Assembly (NCBI RefSeq): GCF_000829415.1
Contig: NZ_AP014637.1
Coordinates: forward strand, 6,217,001-6,281,000
Direction of reading: 5' to 3'
Length of the DNA stretch: 64,000 nt
From: Pseudomonas sp. StFLB209
Lineage (GTDB): Bacteria > Pseudomonadota > Gammaproteobacteria > Pseudomonadales > Pseudomonadaceae
Positions 8,989 through 16,283 of this stretch are shown here, one piece after another. The translations under genes were made by a program, and so were the position numbers. The notes under the pieces are model-generated. The model saw nothing but the letters and a program-made list of their open reading frames with translations. It did no database searches and had not been told where the DNA came from. How positions within the stretch are numbered: position 1 is the stretch's first letter; each line of letters begins with the position of its first letter.

Positions 8989-9858
8989 ATGCGCTTGATA
9001 TCCACTGTAGTGCCGCTTGCGGCGTTGTCTTTGAGCCTGTCGTTCAGCGCCATGGCCAACGCCGGCGAAGAAACCCGCCTGCTGGAGGCGATCAACAGCT
9101 ACCGCAGCCAGGTTCAGCCTTGTGGTAATCAGGCCTCGGCCGAGCTACCGCCGCTGGCGGCCGACCCGCGTCTGATCATGCCGGTGAGCAACACCAGCGA
9201 TCTGCAGCAAGCCATGACCCGCGCCTCTTACCCGATGGTCACTGTACAGGCCATCACCCTGTCCGGCCCGCGGGATGCCGATGCCGCCATGCAGGCGGTG
9301 CGCGAGAGTTTCTGCCAGGTGGTACTTGATCCACAGTTTGTCGATATAGGCGTGAGCCGTGAAGGTCGCGACTGGCGCATTGTTCTGGCTCGGCCACTGC
9401 TGACCGCACGGTTGCGCGACTGGCAGAGTGAAGGACAGGCCTTACTGAGCTTCGTCAACACCGCTCGCAGCCAGCCACGCCAGTGCGGTACCCAGGCCTT
9501 CGATGCGGCCCAGCCGCTGGCCTGGAATGCCAGCCTGGCCGGCGCCGCCGAAGGCCATAGCCGCGCCATGGCCAACAATAATTTTTTCGATCACAAAGGC
9601 CGTAATGGCGATACCCCGGGCGACCGGGTCGAGCTGGCGGGCTATCAGGCCCAGCAAGTGGGAGAAAACATCGCCGCAGGCCAGGATAATGCACGCAAGG
9701 TGGTCGACGGCTGGTTGGCAAGCCCCGGCCATTGCGCAACCCTGATGAATCCGGCTTATCGCGAAGTCGGCGCAGCCTACGCCGCCGATCCGAAAAGCGA
9801 TGCCGGCATCTACTGGACCGCGCTGTTCGGCACGCCTTCGGGTAACGTCAGCGAATAA
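8989..9858 (+). CDS. Secreted CAP-domain (SCP/PR-1-like) protein with a degenerate duplicated N-terminal half
   Basis: 289 residues from the ATG at 8989. This start is preferred to one four codons upstream because GGAGAA lies 5-10 bases before it. Residues 1-26 are a signal peptide ending AMANA. The C-terminal half (about 145-285) is a CAP domain with the conserved pattern HSRAMANNNFFDHKGR, GENIAAGQ and WLASPGHCATLMNPAYREVG. The N-terminal half begins with a similar block: LLEAINSYRSQVQPCG compares with LLSFVNTARSQPRQCG in the C-terminal half, and FVDIGVSREGRDW compares with YREVGAAYAAD. It has lost the central CAP motifs. Bacterial CAP proteins are secreted and their activity is poorly known. 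It ends just before a MITE-like element. Confidence 0.85.
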   Translation: MRLISTVVPLAALSLSLSFSAMANAGEETRLLEAINSYRSQVQPCGNQASAELPPLAADPRLIMPVSNTSDLQQAMTRASYPMVTVQAITLSGPRDADAAMQAVRESFCQVVLDPQFVDIGVSREGRDWRIVLARPLLTARLRDWQSEGQALLSFVNTARSQPRQCGTQAFDAAQPLAWNASLAGAAEGHSRAMANNNFFDHKGRNGDTPGDRVELAGYQAQQVGENIAAGQDNARKVVDGWLASPGHCATLMNPAYREVGAAYAADPKSDAGIYWTALFGTPSGNVSE

Positions 9859-9865
9859 TCTGGAA

Positions 9866-10040
9866 GGCCGTTGAAAAACGTAGGCGAGGCAGCCAGTGCA
9901 AGGCAAAAACAGGCGAGCAAGCGCAATTTACGGGTTGTAAATGAGCATTTGACCGGGCTGGCGTTCCAGCCTGTTTTTAACGCAGCAATGGCGCGCGTAG
10001 CGCCGTCGGCGCCCAGCCAGCAGGTAGTTTTTCAACAGCC
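9866..10040. repeat. 175-bp MITE-like element with terminal and nested inverted repeats
   Basis: The ends are GGCCGTTGAAAAAC (9866-9879) and GTTTTTCAACAGCC (10027-10040), inverted repeats with one mismatch in 14. Inside is a second perfect inverted pair, AAAAACAGGC (9905-9914) and GCCTGTTTTT (9969-9978), plus a small hairpin ATTTAC/GTAAAT. It codes for nothing convincing and carries no transposase. It lies between two convergent genes and could also act as a bidirectional terminator. I recall similar sequences from other Pseudomonas genomes, but this needs a search. Confidence 0.7.
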
Positions 10041-10042
10041 TG

Positions 10043-10960
10043 TTAGCGCCGCACCGCCATACTCTGCGGAGCCAGAAACGCCTCATTGAAATACGTGCGC
10101 ACCACCTGCATCACCGGGCTCAATTCCCGTTCGCGGTGCCAGGCCAGGCCGACACTCATCGGCGGCACCCCGTCGCTGACCGTCCGGGTCTCGATGCGCT
10201 TGCCCTCCAGCGACCATGGGCGGTGCACCAGGTCCGAGAGAATCGCCACCCCGCTGCCATTGGCGACCATGCTGCGCACCGCCTCCACTGAGCTGGTCCG
10301 CACCCGCACATCGGGTTGTTGCCGGGCCTGGCGCCAATAACGCATGGCACTCTCTTCAGCCTCATCGACGGTCAGCAAGATAAACGGCTCGCGGGCGATA
10401 TCGGCCAGGCTCACCAGCGGCTGCTCGCACAACCGATGACGGCTCGGCACCCACAGTCGGCGCTCGGAGTTGAACAGCGTTTCGGAAACGATATCGGGGT
10501 GCGTAAGGTTGGCGGTCAGCACCACAGCCATGTCGAAACAGCCGTCGAGCAGCCCGTGTTCGATGGCTTGACGCTCGCGCTCATGCACTTTGATTTGTAC
10601 GGCCGGGTGCAGCTGTTCCAGTCGTTGCAGGTGGTGGGGCAGAAAATAACCGATCACCGTGTAACTGGCGGCCAGATTCAACACCCCCTTGGCACAGGCA
10701 TTGGGCATCGGGCTGCTCAACGCATCATCGACACTGCGCAGAATCACGTAGGCATGATTGAGAAAGTGCCGGCCGGCGTCGGTCAGGCTCATGCCCTGGG
10801 CCGAGCGCTGGAACAGCAAGGTGCCGAGCATGCTTTCCAGTTCCTTGATCGCCGTGGTGACCGCCGACTGGGAAATATTCAAGTGTATGGCGGCCTGGGA
10901 AATCTGCCCGATTTCTGCGGTAGCGACGAAGTAACGCACCTGGCGCAAGGTCAGAGACAT
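10043..10960 (-). CDS. LysR-family regulator, probable regulator of the pxp genes
   Basis: 305 residues, full length for the family. The HTH is residues 4-62 ([20 protein letters not shown], then [13 protein letters not shown]). The substrate-binding-like domain occupies about 90-295. It is divergent from pxpA, with 125 bp between them that contain a T-N11-A palindrome (ATCTG-N5-CAGAT, 10981-10995), the classic LysR box. The most likely role is control of pxpABC in response to 5-oxoproline or a related compound; this is inference from position. The stop codon lies 2 bases beyond the MITE-like element. Confidence 0.88.
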   Translation of the reverse strand: MSLTLRQVRYFVATAEIGQISQAAIHLNISQSAVTTAIKELESMLGTLLFQRSAQGMSLTDAGRHFLNHAYVILRSVDDALSSPMPNACAKGVLNLAASYTVIGYFLPHHLQRLEQLHPAVQIKVHERERQAIEHGLLDGCFDMAVVLTANLTHPDIVSETLFNSERRLWVPSRHRLCEQPLVSLADIAREPFILLTVDEAEESAMRYWRQARQQPDVRVRTSSVEAVRSMVANGSGVAILSDLVHRPWSLEGKRIETRTVSDGVPPMSVGLAWHRERELSPVMQVVRTYFNEAFLAPQSMAVRR

Positions 10961-10980
10961 TCAGCCTCCCGGCATTAGCT

Positions 10981-10995
10981 ATCTGTTTTTCAGAT
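10981..10995. promoter_or_regulatory. LysR-type T-N11-A box between the LysR gene and pxpA
   Basis: ATCTGTTTTTCAGAT is a perfect ATCTG-N5-CAGAT inverted repeat with T and A at T-N11-A spacing. It is 20 bases upstream of the LysR start and 90 bases upstream of pxpA, the usual place for an activation and autorepression site of this family. Confidence 0.6.
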
Positions 10996-11085
10996 GACAC
11001 CCCCTCTATTAATAAATCTTCCCAAGGGGGCGCTGCAAAATCTAACGTGCCAGCCATGCACTCACAAGGACAGGGAGCAATTTGT

Positions 11086-11844
11086 ATGCAGTCAGTGGAC
11101 TTCAATTCGGACATGGGTGAGAGCTTCGGCCCGTGGACCATTGGCGATGGGGTCGATAACGAACTCATGGCACTGATCAGTTCCGCCAATATCGCCACCG
11201 GTTTTCACGCTGGCGACCCCGGCACCATGCGCCGTACGGTCGAGCGGGCGAAAAGCCTCGGCGTGGGCATCGGCGCCCATCCGGGCTTCAGAGACCTGGT
11301 GGGTTTCGGCCGCCGCCACATCAATGCCCCGGCTCAGGAACTGGTCGACGACATGCTCTATCAGTTGGGCGCACTGCGGGAAATCGCCCGCGCTCAGGGC
11401 GTCGGCCTGCAGCACATAAAGCCGCATGGCGCGCTGTTCATGCACCTGGCCCGCGACGAGGAGGCCGCACGGTTGTTGGTCGAAAACCTGCAGCGCCTCG
11501 AACCTCAATTGCTGCTGTATTGCCTGCCCGGCTCGGTGATTCATCGGGTCGCGCAAGAGCTCGGCCAGCCAGTGGTGCGCGAATTCTATGCCGACCGAGA
11601 ATATGATCTGAGCGGCTCGATCGTATTCACCCGCAACGTGCGTGCGTTTGATCCGGCGGTGGTTGCCGCACGGGTGCTGCGCGCCTGCCAGCAAGGTCTG
11701 GTGCGCACCGTCGAAGGTCAAGACCTGGCGGTTTCGTTTGATTCGGTCTGCCTGCACAGCGATACGCCCGGCGCGCTGGACCTGGCTGAAGCCATCCGGC
11801 AGATGCTCGATGAGGCAGGCATACAGGTAAGATCACCGCGCTGA
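11086..11844 (+). CDS. pxpA: 5-oxoprolinase subunit PxpA (LamB/YcsF family)
   Basis: 252 residues starting [15 protein letters not shown], the conserved LamB/YcsF N-terminus. The ATG at 11086 is preceded by AGGGAG; an upstream in-frame ATG adds residues outside the family. The NSDMGE, IKPHGAL and DREYDLSGS segments are family hallmarks. PxpA works with PxpB and PxpC as an ATP-dependent 5-oxoprolinase that opens 5-oxo-L-proline to glutamate in the cytoplasm. It is first of three genes, 69 bases before pxpB, and faces its probable LysR regulator. Confidence 0.93.
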   Translation: MQSVDFNSDMGESFGPWTIGDGVDNELMALISSANIATGFHAGDPGTMRRTVERAKSLGVGIGAHPGFRDLVGFGRRHINAPAQELVDDMLYQLGALREIARAQGVGLQHIKPHGALFMHLARDEEAARLLVENLQRLEPQLLLYCLPGSVIHRVAQELGQPVVREFYADREYDLSGSIVFTRNVRAFDPAVVAARVLRACQQGLVRTVEGQDLAVSFDSVCLHSDTPGALDLAEAIRQMLDEAGIQVRSPR

Positions 11845-11913
11845 ACCGGCACGCTGGCAGATATCCAGATCTGGCAAGCGACCTTGCGCTCAATCATTCC
11901 AGGAGGAACATGC

Positions 11914-12786
11914 ATGGACCAACCGATCCGCTATAGCTTTGGTGCCGACGAGCACCTGTTTGCGGAAGTCAGCGAGAGCATGTCGCTCGAAGCGTTTTTC
12001 AAGGGCATGGCAATTACCCGTGCGGTGGAACGTCTGGAGCTGGACGGCGTACTCGACGTCTGTCTGGCCAACGCCTCGTTTCAGATCCGCTTCGACCCGG
12101 ACCGGATTGCCCCACACGCCCTGCTCGACGCCGTCAAAGGTGCCGAAGCCGGTGCCGTGGCCGAGCGCAGTCTGCACACGCGAATCATCGAAATTCCGGT
12201 GCTGTACAACGACCCGTGGACCCATGAAACGCTGATGCGCTTTCGTGACCGCCACCAGGACCCGGATGCCACCGACCTTGAGTACGCGGCACGCATCAAC
12301 AACCTGGCCGATACCGAGGCGTTTATCACGGCCCACAGCGGCGCGCCCTGGTTCGTCTCGATGGTTGGCTTCGTCGCCGGTCTGCCGTTCATGTTCCAGA
12401 TGGTTGAACGCCAACGCCAGCTCCAGGTGCCCAAGTACCTGCGCCCCCGCACCGACACACCGAAACTGACCCTTGGTCACGGCGGCTGCTTTGCCTGCAT
12501 TTATTCGGTGCGCGGGGCGGGCGGTTACCAGATGTTTGGCGTGACCCCGGCGCCGATCTACGATCCACAACAGCAATTGCCGTACTTGCAAGAGCACATG
12601 GTGTTCTTCCGCCCCGGTGACATCGTGCAGTTCAAACCCATTGACCGGCAGACCTACGATCAGGCGGTGGCCGATGTCGAGGCCGGGCATTTCGATCTGC
12701 GTATTCGCCCGGTGGAGTTTTCACTGGACGCCTTTCTCGCCGACCCGACCGGCTACCCACAGACGCTGCTGGAGGTGCAGGCATGA
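11914..12786 (+). CDS. pxpB: 5-oxoprolinase subunit PxpB-like (KipI / carboxyltransferase subunit family), divergent
   Basis: 290 residues from the ATG at 11914 with AGGAGG 8 bases upstream. It is longer than the typical PxpB/KipI (about 220-235). The fold is that of carboxyltransferase subunit C/D domains: an N-terminal ferredoxin-like part (residues 1-85) and a C-terminal cyclophilin-like part. The second part has the family FVAGLPFMFQM block, but the usual glycine/glutamine-rich 'AGSQTGIYP'-like loop reads HGGCFACIYSVRGAGGYQMF here. With PxpA and PxpC it should form the 5-oxoprolinase. The divergent loop leaves open a related lactam or amide substrate. It overlaps pxpC by ATGA. Confidence 0.85.
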   Translation: MDQPIRYSFGADEHLFAEVSESMSLEAFFKGMAITRAVERLELDGVLDVCLANASFQIRFDPDRIAPHALLDAVKGAEAGAVAERSLHTRIIEIPVLYNDPWTHETLMRFRDRHQDPDATDLEYAARINNLADTEAFITAHSGAPWFVSMVGFVAGLPFMFQMVERQRQLQVPKYLRPRTDTPKLTLGHGGCFACIYSVRGAGGYQMFGVTPAPIYDPQQQLPYLQEHMVFFRPGDIVQFKPIDRQTYDQAVADVEAGHFDLRIRPVEFSLDAFLADPTGYPQTLLEVQA

Positions 12787-13757
12787 TCAAGGTCCTCAAA
12801 CCCGGCCTGGCCACCTCCGTGCAAGACCTCGGCCGCGAGGGTTACTACCATTTGGGTATCCCGCCCTCCGGCGCATTGGACCAGTACGCCCTGAGCGCTG
12901 CCAACCGGCTGGTCGGCAACCCGGCCAATAGCGCCGGGCTGGAGTGCACCCTGGTCGGGCCGGAACTGCAATTCGAGCGCGATGCATTGGTGGCGGTGTG
13001 TGGCGCGCAGATGATGCCGCGTCTTGATGGCCAGCCCATGCATCCCGATACCGCTTTTGCGGTCAAGGCCGGTCAGGTGCTGCGTTTCGACTTTCCCACC
13101 GCCGGCGCACGGGCTTACCTGGCGGTTTCAGGTGGCATCGATGTGCCGGTGGTGCTGGGCAGCCGCGCCACCTATACCCTGGGCGCACTGGGCGGTTTCG
13201 CCGGGCGTTGCCTGATGGCTGGCGACCGCCTGCCACTGGGTGCGGAGCACGGCAAGGGCCGACCTGGCGCCAGCTTGCCCATGGCGCTGCGCCAGACCTT
13301 GGGCGGTGAAGTGGTGCTGCGCGTGGTACCGGGCCTGTATTACCACCGGCTGAGCAAAACCGCCGCCAGAGATTTCTTTGCCGACTCCTGGACCGTCGGC
13401 TCCGAAGCCGACCGTATCGGTTATCGCTTCAAAGGCAGCAGTGCACTGAGCTTCGAGCCTCGCGAACAACCGTTTGGCGCCGGTTCCGATCCGTCGAACA
13501 TTGTCGACAGCTGCTACCCCATCGGGTCGATCCAGGTGCCGGCCGGGCTGGAACCGATCATCCTGCACCGCGATGCGGTGTCCGGTGGCGGCTACGCGAT
13601 GATCGGCACGGTCATCAGCGCCGACCTGGACCTGGTGGGCCAGATGCAACCGAACCAGAAGGCGCGCTTTGTCGAGGTGACTCTGGAGCAGGCATTGGAG
13701 GCGCGGCGCTCGTGGAAAAAACGCCTGGCCTGTCTGGAGCAACTCTTCCCATCCTGA
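12783..13757 (+). CDS. pxpC: 5-oxoprolinase subunit PxpC (KipA / biotin-dependent carboxyltransferase family)
   Basis: 324 residues, typical of KipA/PxpC. The family start is clear (VLKPGLATSVQDLGREGYYH, GIPPSGALDQYALSAANRLV), as is the C-terminal RDAVSGGGYAMIGTVI block. It has the cyclophilin-like carboxyltransferase fold but no biotin site. It is translationally coupled to pxpB by a 4-base overlap and ends the operon. The next gene is convergent, 24 bases away. No transporter or biotin carboxylase gene is nearby. Confidence 0.92.
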   Translation: MIKVLKPGLATSVQDLGREGYYHLGIPPSGALDQYALSAANRLVGNPANSAGLECTLVGPELQFERDALVAVCGAQMMPRLDGQPMHPDTAFAVKAGQVLRFDFPTAGARAYLAVSGGIDVPVVLGSRATYTLGALGGFAGRCLMAGDRLPLGAEHGKGRPGASLPMALRQTLGGEVVLRVVPGLYYHRLSKTAARDFFADSWTVGSEADRIGYRFKGSSALSFEPREQPFGAGSDPSNIVDSCYPIGSIQVPAGLEPIILHRDAVSGGGYAMIGTVISADLDLVGQMQPNQKARFVEVTLEQALEARRSWKKRLACLEQLFPS

Positions 13758-13781
13758 GCCCCGGCAACGACTGCACGGGTG

Positions 13782-14894
13782 TCAGGCACTCTGCCGACGT
13801 CCCACGCATCGTCCGCGACAGTCCTGACTGCGTGCCGAAGCCTCAGGCATTTGTGCCTGGGGCTGCGCGGCCTCATCGACTTCCAGCCACCAGGTATCAC
13901 CACGACTGGGGTATTGCAGGTAAAACGGCTGGCCCATCATGGGGGTGGTGATATTGACGTTGTTCTCCCAGGCCAGCGCCAGAATCCGGTCGAAAGGCTC
14001 GTGCCAGGTGTGCATCGACAAATCAAAGGTGCCGTTATGGATCGGCAGCAGCCAGCGCCCGCGCAAGTCCTTGTGCGCCTGCAAGGTTTCTTCGGGCTGC
14101 ATGTGCACCATCGGCCACTCGACGTTGTAGGCGCCGGTTTCCATCAGGGTCAGATCGAACGGCCCATACTGCTCGCCGATGCGTTTGAAACCCTCGAAGT
14201 AACCACTGTCGCCACTGAAGAAGATGCGTTGCTCGCCGTTGAGAATGCTCCAGGAACACCACAGGCTGCGGTTGCCATCCCACAGACTGCGCCCGGAAAA
14301 GTGCTGCGACGGCGTGGCGACGAACTCGATGCCGGCCACTTGCGTGGACTGCCACCAGTCCAGTTGCCGAACCTTGCTGGCCGGCACCCCCCACTCCACC
14401 AGGGTATCGCCCACACCTAACGGTGCCAGGAAATACTCAGTCTTTTCCTGCAAAGCCCTGATGCTCATGCGGTCGAGGTGGTCGTAATGGTTGTGCGAAA
14501 GGATCACAGCCTTGAGCGGCGGCAGATCCTGCAGGCTGATCGGCGGCTGGTGAAAGCGTTCGGGGCCGGCCCATTGCACGGGCGAGGCGCGGTCGGCAAA
14601 CACCGGGTCGGTGAGCCAGAACTGGTTGCGCAGTTTCAGCAACACCGTGGAGTGGCCCAACCGATAGACACTGTTGTCCGGTGCCGCCAGCAGTTGCTGG
14701 CGCGACAGCGGCTGGAGCGGAATCTGCCCGGCAGGCCGGGTGCCGGCCGGTTTGTTGAACGCCTGATCCCAGAACACCCGCAGCGTACGTAGCAGGCTGA
14801 GCGGTTTCATCAGCGCATGGTTGCGGTAGCGTCCCTGTTCGCGAGACAGAATGGGCAAGCTGGAGACGTCCGGGTTTCGGTGGGTCTTGGCCAT
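13782..14894 (-). CDS. Metallo-beta-lactamase-fold hydrolase (NAPE-PLD/UlaG-like)
   Basis: 370 residues from the ATG at 14894 (AGGAG 10 bases upstream). The zinc motif SHNHYDHLDRMS (H-x-H-x-D-H) and the later SGDSGYFEGF and LPIHNGTFDLS segments are those of the NAPE-phospholipase-D/RomA-like branch of MBL enzymes, which hydrolyse phosphoesters or lactones rather than beta-lactams. No signal peptide is seen, so it is probably cytoplasmic. It is divergent from a TetR regulator, with a perfect 15-bp palindrome in the 133-bp gap, so it is probably repressed by that TetR. The substrate is unknown. Confidence 0.85.
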   Translation of the reverse strand: MAKTHRNPDVSSLPILSREQGRYRNHALMKPLSLLRTLRVFWDQAFNKPAGTRPAGQIPLQPLSRQQLLAAPDNSVYRLGHSTVLLKLRNQFWLTDPVFADRASPVQWAGPERFHQPPISLQDLPPLKAVILSHNHYDHLDRMSIRALQEKTEYFLAPLGVGDTLVEWGVPASKVRQLDWWQSTQVAGIEFVATPSQHFSGRSLWDGNRSLWCSWSILNGEQRIFFSGDSGYFEGFKRIGEQYGPFDLTLMETGAYNVEWPMVHMQPEETLQAHKDLRGRWLLPIHNGTFDLSMHTWHEPFDRILALAWENNVNITTPMMGQPFYLQYPSRGDTWWLEVDEAAQPQAQMPEASARSQDCRGRCVGRRQSA

Positions 14895-14935
14895 GATGCG
14901 CGGGCTCCTGGAAGCAGGTTTCACGTGACAATTAC

Positions 14936-14950
14936 ACTACACGGTGTAGT
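14936..14950. promoter_or_regulatory. Probable TetR operator between the MBL and TetR genes
   Basis: ACTACACGGTGTAGT is a perfect 7-1-7 inverted repeat located 42 bases from the MBL start and 78 bases from the TetR start. Its size and placement suit a TetR dimer site that controls both genes. A half-site-like GTGTAA occurs at 14992-14997. Confidence 0.65.
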
Positions 14951-15027
14951 TTTAAGCTTGCAGGAATGATGCAGACAAGTAAACTGCCGAGTGTAATTTT
15001 CTCTAAACGCACGTTTGAAGCCGACCT

Positions 15028-15651
15028 ATGACCGCCCCCGTACGCCTCACCGACCAGAAACGCGAAGCCATTACCCTGGCGGCGATCGCCGAGTTTCGCG
15101 ACCGGGGCTTCGAGGTCACGAGTATGGACCGGATCGCGGCGCGAGCGGAGGTGTCCAAGCGTACGGTCTACAACCACTTCCCGAGCAAGGAAGAACTGTT
15201 CGCCGAAATTCTCCGGCGCCTGTGGAGTTGCGCAGCACCGGCACCAGACGCCAGCTACAGCAGCGAGCGCGGCCTGCGCGAGCAGTTGCGCGATCTTTTA
15301 AAGGGCAAGATGGCGACCCTCAATGACCCGCACTTTCTGGATCTGGCGCGGGTGGCGTTTGGCGCCACCATTCATTCACCGGATCGCGCCCAGACCTGGG
15401 TCAATCGCCTCAACGAGCGTGAAGAGGCGTTCACTGTGTGGATTCGTGCCGCCCAGCAGGACGGGCGGCTGAAGCCGCTGGAGCCGGAGTTCGCGGCTAC
15501 CCAAATCCATGCCCTGCTCAAGTCGTTCGCTTTTTGGCCGCAGATCACCCTCAATGCGCCGCTGCTCAGTGCCGACAAACAACACGAGGTGGTGGAGTCG
15601 GCGCTGGATATGTTTCTGGGCTGGTATGAGCTGCGGGGCCAGGTTTTGTAG
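15028..15651 (+). CDS. TetR/AcrR-family regulator
   Basis: 207 residues. The N-terminal HTH is canonical (TDQKREAITLAAIAEFRDRG, MDRIAARAEVSKRTVYNHF, PSKEELFAEIL; residues 7-55). The C-terminal domain (about 80-200) has the AefR-like TetR_C pattern with a terminal DMFLGWY. It probably represses itself and the divergent MBL hydrolase through the palindrome at 14936-14950. The stop codon TAG (15649-15651) is formed by the first bases of a REP-like GTAGGAGCGG, so the repeat abuts or has replaced the original 3' end of the gene. Confidence 0.88.
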   Translation: MTAPVRLTDQKREAITLAAIAEFRDRGFEVTSMDRIAARAEVSKRTVYNHFPSKEELFAEILRRLWSCAAPAPDASYSSERGLREQLRDLLKGKMATLNDPHFLDLARVAFGATIHSPDRAQTWVNRLNEREEAFTVWIRAAQQDGRLKPLEPEFAATQIHALLKSFAFWPQITLNAPLLSADKQHEVVESALDMFLGWYELRGQVL

Positions 15652-15972
15652 GAGCGGCCGGGCGGCGATCCGCTTTAGCCGCGAATTGGCCTTTAGAGCG
15701 ATGGAAAATCCTTCATCGAGTTGCCTGAGCTGCAGGTTTCGCCCTGCTGGGCGAGTTCCTTTTGTCTTGGTGTATGGACCGGACACATGGTTGACGGGTG
15801 TACGGAGACATGGGCATCCCTGCCCAGCGCACCTGCCCTTCATATCAAGAGCAGCGACATCCATGTCGGTTTCTCCCCCGAATCGACGCCTACCCTCGGC
15901 CTGCACCCAAGTCGCGATTTGCGTCGTCTGTGCCAGCTCGGCTCGAAGATCAAAAGCAACGGCAACGGCAAA
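15648..15972 (+). repeat. Composite intergenic repeat, plus orientation
   Basis: It starts at a REP-like GTAGGAGCGG interrupted by a short GC-rich stretch and resumes as GCTTTAGCCGCGAATT. Then come GGAAAATCCTTCATCG and GTTTCGCCCTGCTGGGCGA. A non-conserved middle of about 150 bp follows, then the right arm GCACCCAAGTCGCGATTT, GTCTGTGCCA and two AACGGC hexamers. With its inverted neighbour it fills the 632-bp gap between tetR and emrB, where I see no gene. Confidence 0.8.
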
Positions 15973-15984
15973 TTAAGGCCGGAC

Positions 15985-16211
15985 ACTGCTGCTCTTGAAA
16001 TGAGGTCTTGCAGGCGCCGACGATCGCGACGTTTGGTGCAGGCCGAATGCAAGCGCCGCGTAGGGGGAATAAGGGCCATGGACGGCCCTTCGTGGCGGCC
16101 CCCGAAGCGGTGCTGGAATGAGGGTACCCCGCCCCAAGGCGGGGCCAAACCTGTCGCAATGGTTTCCCCCCTTTGCCGAAACAAAGGGGGTCGTCCGCCA
16201 GGACGAAACAC
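15985..16211 (-). repeat. Composite intergenic repeat, minus orientation, tail-to-tail with its neighbour
   Basis: Read on the minus strand from 16211, it opens with GTTTCGTCCTGGCGGACGA, matching the left block of the family. It continues with a GC stem (GCCCCGCCTTGGGGCGGG), CTCATTCCAGCACCGC and then GCATTCGGCCTGCACCAAAC and CGTCGCGATCG. The last parts closely follow the copy at 7.8 kb. The REP palindrome and hexamer tail are missing. Bases 16212-16283 hold nothing recognisable. Confidence 0.65.
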
Positions 16212-16283
16212 GGCGGCCGATCAAGCACCATCAACCTTCTGGAATGCATCGCGACTAACGCCGCGACGATGCAAGTCGAAAGA

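Noticed and set aside
9871..10089. A 72-codon frame through the MITE-like element
   Set aside because: It simply reads across the inverted repeats and into the LysR 3' end; no ribosome binding site or coding pattern.
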